In this document: positions 57,187-64,000 of the stretch, in pieces
Position numbering within the stretch: the stretch's first letter is position 1
How the letters are laid out: every line of letters begins with the position of its first letter
From: Bin80 sp026708685
Lineage (GTDB): Bacteria; Bacteroidota; Rhodothermia; Rhodothermales; Bin80
DNA: 64,000 nucleotides
NCBI GenBank assembly: GCA_965200955.1
Contig: OZ241742.1
Location: 2,046,001-2,110,000, forward strand
Direction of reading: 5' to 3'
Position numbers and translations under genes: made by a program
Notes under the pieces: generated by a model
Database searches by the model: none
Told to the model about the DNA's origin: nothing
Seen by the model: the letters and a program-made list of their open reading frames with translations, nothing else

Positions 57187-58803
57187 ATGGAGATTGGAAA
57201 TCTCTTAACGGTCATCATTTTCCTGCCCTTGGTGGGATCTCTGTTGATGCTTTTCGCACCAAGTGATCGTTCCATTCGATGGTTTGCACTGCTTGTTACC
57301 TTTGCTACATTTTTACTGTCTCTTCCTCTGTGGTTTGGCTTTGATGTGGTGAATGCTACCGAGCTGCAGTTCCGAGGAGTTGAATTTTCACTCATTTCTG
57401 AGAGTTTGGATGTCCGCTATCTGGTGGGCATTGACGGATTCAGCCTGCTTCTGGTTCTTCTGACCACCTTTCTGGGGCCGATCATCGTGCTCTGCTCCTG
57501 GAATTATATCACAGAGAACACAAAGGCCTACTATATCCTGCTTCTGATTTTGCAAACCGGCATGACGGGAGTGTTTTGTGCGTTTGATATTCTTCTTTTC
57601 TACATTTTCTTTGAGTTAACCCTTATTCCAATGTATTTCCTCATTGGCATCTGGGGTGGTGAACGAAGAATTTATGCCGCACTCAAGTTTGTGATCTATA
57701 CGATGGCTGGGTCTCTACTCATGCTGGTTGCCATTCTATATTTAGGATATGCCGCAGGCAATGCGATCAATGATGGAGTTTTTACAACCAATTACTTCAA
57801 ACTATTGACGTTTAATGTTCCGTTTGGCATGCAATCTTGGTTGTTTGTTTTATTTGCTTTTGCATTTGCGATCAAGGTTCCTCTCTTTCCATTTCACACT
57901 TGGTTGCCTGATGCACATGTACAGGCACCTACGGGGGGCTCTGTAGTTCTGGCAGGAATCCTGCTTAAGATGGGGACATATGGACTCGTGCGGTTTTGCC
58001 TTCCTCTGTTTCCAAGTGCATCGGCCTCGCATACCTTACTGATTGGCATCTTTGCTGTCATTGGAATAGTCTATGGTGCTCTGGTTTCCCGTGCTCAAAC
58101 TGATGCAAAAAAACTCGTTGCCTATTCCAGCGTCAGCCACTTGGGCTTTGTAGTTCTCGGAATTTTTGCTTTCACTCTGGAGAGTTTACAGGGAGCCATG
58201 ATTCAGATGATCAATCATGGTATCTCAACGGGGGCATTGTTTTTGCTCCTTGGAATGTTATATGAGAGAAGGCATACGCGTATGATGGATGATTATGGTG
58301 GAATTGCCAGATCTGTTCCAGTACTGACCTTTTTCATGGTATTGACGGTATTGGCGAGTGCAGGACTTCCTGGACTGAATGGATTTGTTGGGGAGTTTTT
58401 AATTCTTGTAGGTGCATTTAGCAGTGATGCCCCCGGAATGCAGACCCTTACGGTCATTGCGACAACGGGTGTTATTTTAGCAGCTGTCTATTTACTGTGG
58501 ATGTTAAGCCGAATGTTTTTTGGTCCCTTGACTCACGAAGCGAATCGATCCATGAGTGATTTGAATATGAGAGAATTGGTGATTCTTGTTCCCATGGCCC
58601 TGCTTATGATTCTTCTTGGTTTGATGCCGCAACCGTTCCTTAAAGTGAGTGAACCCGCAGCAGAGAATCTTTTGCAAATCATTGAGCATAAGCGTGCTGT
58701 TGTGGAAAGGGATGATCCGAGTCTTGAGCGTATCTTTGAATTTAATCAGAGACCTTTACCTTCCTCTACATCTGAAGCCCCCCCTGCTATCTTGGAGCCT
58801 TAA
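57187..58803 (+). CDS. nuoM: NADH-quinone oxidoreductase subunit M
   Basis: 538 residues from ATG 57187 (a TTG lies one codon upstream). Antiporter-like: FYIFFELTLIPMYFLIGIWG, KVPLFPFHTWLPDAHVQAPT and ALVSRAQTDAKKLVAYSSVSHLGFV. Third proton-pumping antiporter-type subunit. Starts 14 bp after nuoL; the next gene is not nuoN but an antiporter (12 bp later). Confidence 0.95.
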   Translation: MEIGNLLTVIIFLPLVGSLLMLFAPSDRSIRWFALLVTFATFLLSLPLWFGFDVVNATELQFRGVEFSLISESLDVRYLVGIDGFSLLLVLLTTFLGPIIVLCSWNYITENTKAYYILLLILQTGMTGVFCAFDILLFYIFFELTLIPMYFLIGIWGGERRIYAALKFVIYTMAGSLLMLVAILYLGYAAGNAINDGVFTTNYFKLLTFNVPFGMQSWLFVLFAFAFAIKVPLFPFHTWLPDAHVQAPTGGSVVLAGILLKMGTYGLVRFCLPLFPSASASHTLLIGIFAVIGIVYGALVSRAQTDAKKLVAYSSVSHLGFVVLGIFAFTLESLQGAMIQMINHGISTGALFLLLGMLYERRHTRMMDDYGGIARSVPVLTFFMVLTVLASAGLPGLNGFVGEFLILVGAFSSDAPGMQTLTVIATTGVILAAVYLLWMLSRMFFGPLTHEANRSMSDLNMRELVILVPMALLMILLGLMPQPFLKVSEPAAENLLQIIEHKRAVVERDDPSLERIFEFNQRPLPSSTSEAPPAILEP

Positions 58804-58814
58804 ATTTTTGTATC

Positions 58815-60353
58815 ATGACGTTTTCCCGCCTCGTTTCTTTGTTTTTAATCCTTTTCTTCATAGGCTTTCATAGCTATGCATTTGCTCAGCAGACTGTGCC
58901 CGATTCATCAGAAGAGATGCATTCTTCCACTGAAGTGGGCATGGATGATTCCTATGAATCAAATCAGGAAAGTGAGCAGGGTAGTAGCTATGATGAAGGA
59001 CATGGGGGCTATGAAAAAAAAGATCCACCACCATTGTGGCTGGTCATACCGTTTGTTCTTCTTTTGCTCATGATTGCAACGGGGCCGCTGTTCTATCATC
59101 ACCACTGGCATAATCACTATCCAAAATATGCAGTGATTTTGGGGTCATTTGTGACCATCTATTATCTCTTTGTTCTTCAGGATGGCATCTCAATGCTCCA
59201 TGCTCTGCAGGAGTATCTATCGTTCATTGCACTGGTGGCCTCATTGTTTATTGCAGCGAGCGGTATTTTTTTGAAAGTGAATGCAAGAGGGACCCCCCTT
59301 GTCAATGTGTCCCTGCTCTCCATCGGAGCGGTGATTGCAAACCTGATTGCAACCACGGGTGCGGCCATGCTCTTTATTCGCCCGTATATGCGATTGAATA
59401 AGGGACGGTTAAAAGCCTATCACATTGTGTTCTTCATCTTTATTGTTGCCAATGTTGGAGGAGCGATGACACCTATCGGTGATCCTCCGCTATTTCTTGG
59501 ATTTCTAAGGGGAGTTCCTTTTTTCTGGACGGCGGCGAATCTATGGTATGTATGGGCTCCCACATTGGTTGTATTACTGGGAATTTTCTATGTGATTGAT
59601 TCACGCAATAAAGCCGTCTCCACAACTGACATATCATCGTCAGGTAAAACCATTGAGATTCAAGGCAATCGCAGTTTTATTTTTGTAGTGATCATCGTCA
59701 TCAGTGTATTCATTGATCCGAATGTGATTACATCCCTGAAGAATACCCCTCTGGATTTGGTTGGAACCTATCATCTCCCCTTTGGCATTCGGGAGATCAT
59801 CATGTTCTCCATGTGTGTGTTGGCCTTTAAGTTTTGTGACCAAGAGGCCTTACAAAAGAATGAGTTCACCTTTGAACCTATTCGGGAAGTGGGCTGGCTG
59901 TTTTTGGGTATTTTTGCCTGTATGGTTCCTGCATTAGCGTTGATTTCGGATTATGCATCCAACAATGCTTCCAGCCTGAATGCGACCACCTTCTACTGGG
60001 GCACTGGAATTTTATCAGGATTTCTGGACAATGCTCCAACCTATCTGAATTTTCTTGCAGCTGCAATGGGCAAATTTGGACAGGACATCAATGTGGCCTC
60101 TGAAGTGACTGCATTTGCCCTGAACAAGGAAGAGACATACTTATATCTGTCTGCCATCTCCATTGCTGCCGTCTTCTTTGGGGCAATGACCTACATTGGG
60201 AATGCTCCTAATTTCATGGTCAAAGCCATTGCCGAATCCAATGGAGCGGATGTGCCCTCCTTTATCGGCTATTTTATCAAGTATGGTCTTACCATTTTGT
60301 TACCCGTCTATGCGGTGGTATGGTTTCTCCGTTATAGTGGCTGGGTCTTCTAA
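58815..60353 (+). CDS. nhaD: NhaD-type Na+/H+ antiporter (inserted in the nuo operon)
   Basis: 512 residues. A signal-like N-terminus (FLILFFIGFHSYAFAQQ) and an acidic/His-rich linker to ~75 precede about 12 TM helices of the arsenite/citrate-type (IT superfamily) fold. NhaD features: IANLIATTGAAMLFIRPYM, then VANVGGAMTPIGDPPLFLGFLRG, and LSGFLDNAPTYLNFL and TYIGNAPNFMVKA (two NAP motifs near the ion path). It exchanges Na+ for H+. Sitting 12 bp after nuoM and before nuoN, it is probably co-transcribed and may link the NADH-driven proton gradient to sodium export. Confidence 0.9.
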   Translation: MTFSRLVSLFLILFFIGFHSYAFAQQTVPDSSEEMHSSTEVGMDDSYESNQESEQGSSYDEGHGGYEKKDPPPLWLVIPFVLLLLMIATGPLFYHHHWHNHYPKYAVILGSFVTIYYLFVLQDGISMLHALQEYLSFIALVASLFIAASGIFLKVNARGTPLVNVSLLSIGAVIANLIATTGAAMLFIRPYMRLNKGRLKAYHIVFFIFIVANVGGAMTPIGDPPLFLGFLRGVPFFWTAANLWYVWAPTLVVLLGIFYVIDSRNKAVSTTDISSSGKTIEIQGNRSFIFVVIIVISVFIDPNVITSLKNTPLDLVGTYHLPFGIREIIMFSMCVLAFKFCDQEALQKNEFTFEPIREVGWLFLGIFACMVPALALISDYASNNASSLNATTFYWGTGILSGFLDNAPTYLNFLAAAMGKFGQDINVASEVTAFALNKEETYLYLSAISIAAVFFGAMTYIGNAPNFMVKAIAESNGADVPSFIGYFIKYGLTILLPVYAVVWFLRYSGWVF

Positions 60354-60386
60354 CAACCAACCTATCATTTCAATCTTTTTGAATCC

Positions 60387-60686
60387 ATGAGTCAACAAGC
60401 ACCTTTAGAGAAGGGCGAACTTAACAAAGCCCTGACGCTTCTTCAAGATTGGGAGCATAAAAATGATCGTCTGATCAAGACCTTCAAGTTTGGTGATTTC
60501 CGTGAAGCGATCGCATTCATCGTGCATATTTCGTTTTTTGCAGATAACATTGATCATCATCCCATCCTGATTAATGTCTATAACTCTGTGACTGTGGAGC
60601 TGACCACCCACAGTTCGGGAAATAAAGTGACATCTCTGGATGTGGTTCTTGCCAAAGCCATTGAAAAAGTTGCTGCGATTCAGTAA
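60387..60686 (+). CDS. phhB: Pterin-4a-carbinolamine dehydratase
   Basis: 99 residues. The active-site signature is intact: NIDHHPILINVYNSVTVEL, TTH, then D in TSLDVVLAKAIEKVA (His, His, Pro and the distal Asp). It dehydrates 4a-hydroxytetrahydropterin for pterin-dependent hydroxylases, or acts in pterin cofactor handling (also known as moonlighting DCoH). It lies between nhaD and nuoN, 33 bp and 8 bp from them, an unexpected place. No pterin hydroxylase gene is in the window. Confidence 0.88.
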   Translation: MSQQAPLEKGELNKALTLLQDWEHKNDRLIKTFKFGDFREAIAFIVHISFFADNIDHHPILINVYNSVTVELTTHSSGNKVTSLDVVLAKAIEKVAAIQ

Positions 60687-60694
60687 ATCTTGCA

Positions 60695-62194
60695 ATGGAG
60701 CTTTCGAGTGCGTTTGATACAATTCTGGTAGACTTGGCTGGGGGAGCATCGATTTTATGGCTCTCCCTCATCGGCATCATTGTCCTTGTATGGGACATTT
60801 TTGACAATGATGCACCCTCTATTCCATGGGTATCAGCGGCGGCAGTTGTGATTGCTTTGGGATATGAATCCTTCGCGGTCATGGAACCGTCATCAACCGC
60901 CTTCTTTTCCCTTATTCAGACGGGTGGTGTTGCTTCATTTATCAGTATGATCATTCTACTGAGCACGCTGGCTTCCATTGTTTTATGTGCACCCTATCTC
61001 AAGGGTATTCGGCGCAGTTACGGTGAAATTTATGCCTTGATGCTGTTTGCCACCAGTGGGATGATTCTACTGGCAACGGCCAATAACATGGTGACGATTT
61101 TTGTTGGATTGGAAACCATGTCTATTGCACTATACATCTTGACGGGTGTGGTTCGAAGCGATGAAGGGGCATTAGAGAGTGCTCTGAAATATTTTTTACT
61201 GGGTGCCTTTGCAACGGGATTTTTTCTCTATGGCATTGCATTGATGTACGGGGCTACGGGAACAATGTATTTCTCTGAGTTTGCCATTGGATATTCGGGC
61301 AGTGATTTAAGGACTCTGTTCTGGGTTGGAGTTGCATTGTTTCTTGTCGGATTTATGTTTAAGGTTGGAGCGGTTCCCTTCCATATGTGGACGCCCGATG
61401 TTTATCAGGGTGCACCTACGCCATTAACTGGATTCATGGCCACTGCATCCAAGGCTGCAGCATTTGCTGCTCTGATTTTGGTCTTGTATCATGGGATCGG
61501 AACTTTAGAACTTGGTGGAGCCAACTGGCAGCTTGCTCTGGCACTCCTTGCAGTCGCCACCGTGGTCTTAGGAAATATCCTTGCCCTGACGCAGGATAAC
61601 GTTAAGCGGATGCTTGCCTATTCCTCCATTGCACATGCTGGATATGTACTGATCGCTCTTGCAGCTGGGACGAGTGAGGCCTACGCTGGAGCAGTGTATT
61701 ACCTGTTGATCTATGCATTGATGAATATTGGTGCATTCGGTGCTATGTCGCTTTTGGAATGGGATGGAAAAGAGGGTAGGCTACAGACGCTTGATTCGCT
61801 ATCGGGGATTGGTTTTAAGCGACCACTGATTGGGGTTACGATGATCATCTTTATGTTTAGTTTGACGGGGTTTCCTCCGTTGGGAGGTTTCTTTGGCAAG
61901 CTTGCAGTTTTTGCACCTGCGGTCAATGCAGGGCTGACATGGCTCGCGATTGTTGGGGTCTTGGCCAGTGTATTTTCGGGGTATTATTATCTGAGGGTTC
62001 TCTATGTATTTTGGATGAAATCTCCATCGGATGCTGACCCTGCCGTTCAATCCAGTACGTTTCCCATTCCGATTTCATCGGCTAGTGTTCTTGTGGTTTG
62101 TGCAGGCTTGTTGTTAGCGATTGGTTTGATTCCTGAGGTGCGAGATATCACCTTAACATTTTTTGCACAAGGATCCCTTCTTGGACTTCCATAG
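60695..62194 (+). CDS. nuoN: NADH-quinone oxidoreductase subunit N
   Basis: 499 residues, about 14 TM helices. NuoN markers: IFVGLETMSIALYILTGVVR, VGAVPFHMWTPDVYQGAPTP, ALTQDNVKRMLAYSSIAHAG and GFPPLGGFFGKLAVF. The last antiporter-like subunit of complex I, separated from nuoM by nhaD and the dehydratase. Starts 8 bp after the dehydratase gene; the next gene follows 9 bp after its stop. Confidence 0.95.
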   Translation: MELSSAFDTILVDLAGGASILWLSLIGIIVLVWDIFDNDAPSIPWVSAAAVVIALGYESFAVMEPSSTAFFSLIQTGGVASFISMIILLSTLASIVLCAPYLKGIRRSYGEIYALMLFATSGMILLATANNMVTIFVGLETMSIALYILTGVVRSDEGALESALKYFLLGAFATGFFLYGIALMYGATGTMYFSEFAIGYSGSDLRTLFWVGVALFLVGFMFKVGAVPFHMWTPDVYQGAPTPLTGFMATASKAAAFAALILVLYHGIGTLELGGANWQLALALLAVATVVLGNILALTQDNVKRMLAYSSIAHAGYVLIALAAGTSEAYAGAVYYLLIYALMNIGAFGAMSLLEWDGKEGRLQTLDSLSGIGFKRPLIGVTMIIFMFSLTGFPPLGGFFGKLAVFAPAVNAGLTWLAIVGVLASVFSGYYYLRVLYVFWMKSPSDADPAVQSSTFPIPISSASVLVVCAGLLLAIGLIPEVRDITLTFFAQGSLLGLP

Positions 62195-62203
62195 TCATTG
62201 ACA

Positions 62204-62749
62204 ATGCGATCGCTGATTCAGGATCTTCTGCCGCATGCCCCTAAAATAGGGCTTTTTGTCACCCCTGATATCCCCCAAAAGAGGCTCAAGGGTGCGACGA
62301 GGGACTATGCTAAAGATGCTCATCCAGAAGATATCATTGCACTGTATGATGGTACGTTTCTGGGCAATGGCAGAGACGGGGCGGTATTTCTTGACGATCG
62401 GCTGATTTTTCAAAATTCAGATCTTGAACCTTCCCAGACGATTCTGTATCGAGATATTGTCTTTATTGAATCTAGTCAATCTCGCATTCGTGGAACCCAT
62501 ATTGAGATGGAAATCAATCGGGGTCGTGCAACCTTTTCGGTCAAATTAAATTTGTCTAAGCATCCTCAGAGTCTGGAGTACATCGAAAAGTTACTCCAAA
62601 AGCTCATGTTAACCCCAGATTCCAGTGACGGTGAATCTACCGATTGGAGTGCGGTGACTCAGGCACTTGATCGTCTTCGCATCAGCGGTCAGTTGACAGA
62701 GTCGGATTTTAAGAGACTCATGTCCGTTCGCCCTACATTTACCGAATGA
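62204..62749 (+). CDS. Hypothetical protein with bacterial PH-like fold
   Basis: 181 residues from ATG 62204 (a TTG two codons upstream is possible), no signal or TM. The middle (IALYDGTFLGNGRDGAVFLDDRLIF, then LYRDIVFIESSQSRIRG and FSVKLNLSKHPQSLEYIEKLL) looks like a beta-barrel-plus-helix PH-like domain of the YokE/DUF type. The last 40 residues (ALDRLRISGQLTESDFKRLM) resemble a short SHOCT-type motif. It is 9 bp after nuoN, so it rides on the nuo operon. The function is unknown. Confidence 0.6.
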   Translation: MRSLIQDLLPHAPKIGLFVTPDIPQKRLKGATRDYAKDAHPEDIIALYDGTFLGNGRDGAVFLDDRLIFQNSDLEPSQTILYRDIVFIESSQSRIRGTHIEMEINRGRATFSVKLNLSKHPQSLEYIEKLLQKLMLTPDSSDGESTDWSAVTQALDRLRISGQLTESDFKRLMSVRPTFTE

Positions 62750-62820
62750 TCTGTGGATGGATGATGAACCATCCTGATCTTTCATCGTAATACATCTTTC
62801 ATTTAATTCATTCTACTTTG

Positions 62821-63435
62821 ATGGCTTTTGAACTTCCCCAACTTCCGTACGCACACAATGCACTGGAGCCTTATATTGATGACCAGACGATGCAGATCCA
62901 TCATGGCAAGCATCATCAGGCTTACACCACGAATTTAAACAAGGCTCTGGAGAGTCATCCAGATCTGCAGGATCAATCCATAGAGGAACTGTTGCGTGGT
63001 TTTGACAGTCTTCCCAGTTCTATTCAGGGTGCGGTCCGCAATAATGGTGGTGGATTTGCCAATCACAATCTTTTCTGGACTGTTCTCAGCCCTACGGGGG
63101 GAGCAGACCCTACGGGTGAACTGGGACAGGCCATCGGTCAGTCATTTGGCTCTTTTGAGGATTTTAAGTCAAAATTTTCAACCGCTGCTGCCACACAATT
63201 TGGAAGCGGCTGGGCATGGTTGGTTGTCGATGCCAATGGCAGTCTGCAAGTATATTCCACTGCCAATCAAGACAGTCCATACATGAAGGGAGATACCCCT
63301 ATCCTTGGGCTGGATGTATGGGAGCATGCGTACTATCTCAACTACCAGAATCGCCGTCCAGATTATGTGGCTGCATTTTGGCATGTTGTAAACTGGGATC
63401 AGGTTGCTCAGAACTTTGCTGACGCAACCAGTTGA
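62821..63435 (+). CDS. sodA: Superoxide dismutase, Mn/Fe type (Mn-like)
   Basis: 204 residues from ATG 62821 (a TTG lies one codon upstream). All metal ligands are present: H27, H82 (in FANHNLFW), D165 and H169 in GLDVWEHAYYLNYQNRRPDY. The Gln in STANQDSPYM and the GGGFANHNLFW context point to the Mn type rather than the Fe type. No signal peptide, so it is cytoplasmic. It dismutates superoxide, fitting a neighbour of complex I. A perfect hairpin lies about 150 bp downstream. Confidence 0.95.
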   Translation: MAFELPQLPYAHNALEPYIDDQTMQIHHGKHHQAYTTNLNKALESHPDLQDQSIEELLRGFDSLPSSIQGAVRNNGGGFANHNLFWTVLSPTGGADPTGELGQAIGQSFGSFEDFKSKFSTAAATQFGSGWAWLVVDANGSLQVYSTANQDSPYMKGDTPILGLDVWEHAYYLNYQNRRPDYVAAFWHVVNWDQVAQNFADATS

Positions 63436-63955
63436 CGGGTTGCCCCGTTCTGTGGCTTTTAGATCCGATCTCTTCTCAACACAAGATCATCACGGAGGAG
63501 GCGTGGTACTAAGTTGTCACGCGATGGTGTAGTATAGGGTTTCCGGTCGTCCTTCAATGTAAAGTGCGACATTTTCAGGTAGCACCTACTCAACGATCTT
63601 CATTGTACCAATGAAGATCGTTGAGTATCCCTATTGGTGATTGACCATGTTCGGTTGGACCTTCCCACCAGCTTCGCATTCAGGAAATAGAGCAGACATT
63701 CTAAAATGGCATGGCGTTCACCTTGAGTTTGGATCTTTGTTGAACAGAAATGTTCGGAATATCAGTAACCATAACTTGGAATGGGGTAGCGTATGATTCA
63801 TGGATTAATTCAGTGAGTACTTGTACTATGAGAACCTACGCAGAGGTTGAGGGTTATAGGAGTTCTATTACCCGCAAAGCAAACCTTTTTGGGTTAAGCA
63901 AAGATAATCCTCTTTTTGTTGTATCTTACATTTTATTCACCATCCATTCATCTTC
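63436..63955. other. Intergenic region, 520 bp
   Basis: Contains the perfect hairpin at 63587-63627 and otherwise AT-rich sequence with no credible ORF. The last ~100 bp should carry the promoter of the gene starting at 63956. Confidence 0.4.
63587..63627. repeat. Perfect 19-bp inverted repeat with 3-nt loop
   Basis: Arms TACTCAACGATCTTCATTG (63587-63605) and its exact complement (63609-63627) with loop TAC. There is no T-run after it on either side, so it is not a standard intrinsic terminator, though it may stop or stabilise the sodA transcript. Could also be a small mobile palindrome. Confidence 0.85.
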
Positions 63956-64000
63956 ATGGCTTTTCCACGTATCGCGGAGTTGCTTGATACAAAAGATCGC
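63956..64000 (+). CDS. Start of a gene cut by the right window edge
   Basis: ATG at 63956 followed by 14 further codons (MAFPRIAELLDTKDR) to the end of the window. The first residues are amphipathic and without a signal peptide. Too short to identify; the AT-rich upstream region could hold a promoter. Confidence 0.4.
   Translation, partial: MAFPRIAELLDTKDR

Noticed and set aside
1..64000. Genome-wide recoding of TGA as Trp, suggested by TGA at a conserved Trp (8870) and in a membrane protein (44219)
   Set aside because: Several intact genes here stop at TGA in the expected place (for example 18445-18447 and 20391-20393), and the Calx-beta array has frameshifts as well, so plain decay is simpler.
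1..64000. CRISPR array
   Set aside because: No set of regularly spaced short identical repeats was seen; repeats in 5-15 kb are protein-domain repeats with diverged DNA.

Overview
The window looks like a chromosomal segment of a Bacteroidota-type bacterium, most likely Rhodothermota/Balneolota. The reasons are C-terminal sorting modules of the type IX secretion kind (NYPNPF...GRTV...LPSGVYYYR), a SusC-like TonB receptor paired with a DUF4249 lipoprotein, a DUF5916 protein, an M16 peptidase, and Gfo/Idh/MocA proteins with Tat-type leaders. The lineage is an inference; no rRNA or other marker is present.

Layout. 1-2.9 kb is a small accessory patch: an IS4-family transposase running off the left edge, a DUF262-HNH nuclease whose 5' end is missing at the IS junction, two tiny genes flanked by 30-bp direct repeats, and two tRNA-like T-arm sequences. 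3-20.4 kb holds duplicated and partly decayed secreted-protein genes. GH13 copy A is joined out of frame to a broken Calx-beta-like repeat protein, followed by an intact Calx-beta-like protein, an intact GH13 copy B with its own sorting domain, and a translationally coupled SGNH-TPR protein. 21.2-23.4 kb is a type II restriction-modification locus with a wrecked beta-class methyltransferase and an open CfrBI-like endonuclease gene. 23.5-32.5 kb carries DUF4249, a TonB receptor, a dienelactone hydrolase, a DsbA-like oxidoreductase and an M16 peptidase.

32.6-37.6 kb is the most unusual part. Three minus-strand genes encode, in transcription order, an LRR ectodomain - TM - coiled coil - GrpE-like protein, an Hsp70 without the C-terminal lid, and a TerB-like protein ending in a degenerate J-domain-like hairpin. 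Together they look like a membrane-anchored GrpE/DnaK/DnaJ triad that could couple an extracytoplasmic sensor to a chaperone.

37.9-48 kb carries a DUF5916 outer-membrane protein, two Tat-leader oxidoreductases, a small lipoprotein, a small membrane protein with an in-frame TGA, a cystathionine gamma-synthase-type enzyme and a Sel1-repeat protein. 48-50.1 kb has two paralogous ECF sigma factors around a DUF971 gene. 51.3-54.3 kb has smr, mdh and a DnaQ-UvrC-like fusion. 54.3-62.2 kb is the end of a complex I operon (nuoJKLM, nuoN) with an NhaD-type Na+/H+ antiporter and a pterin carbinolamine dehydratase inserted before nuoN. It is followed by a PH-like protein, an Mn-type superoxide dismutase, a perfect 19-bp hairpin and the start of one more gene at the right edge.
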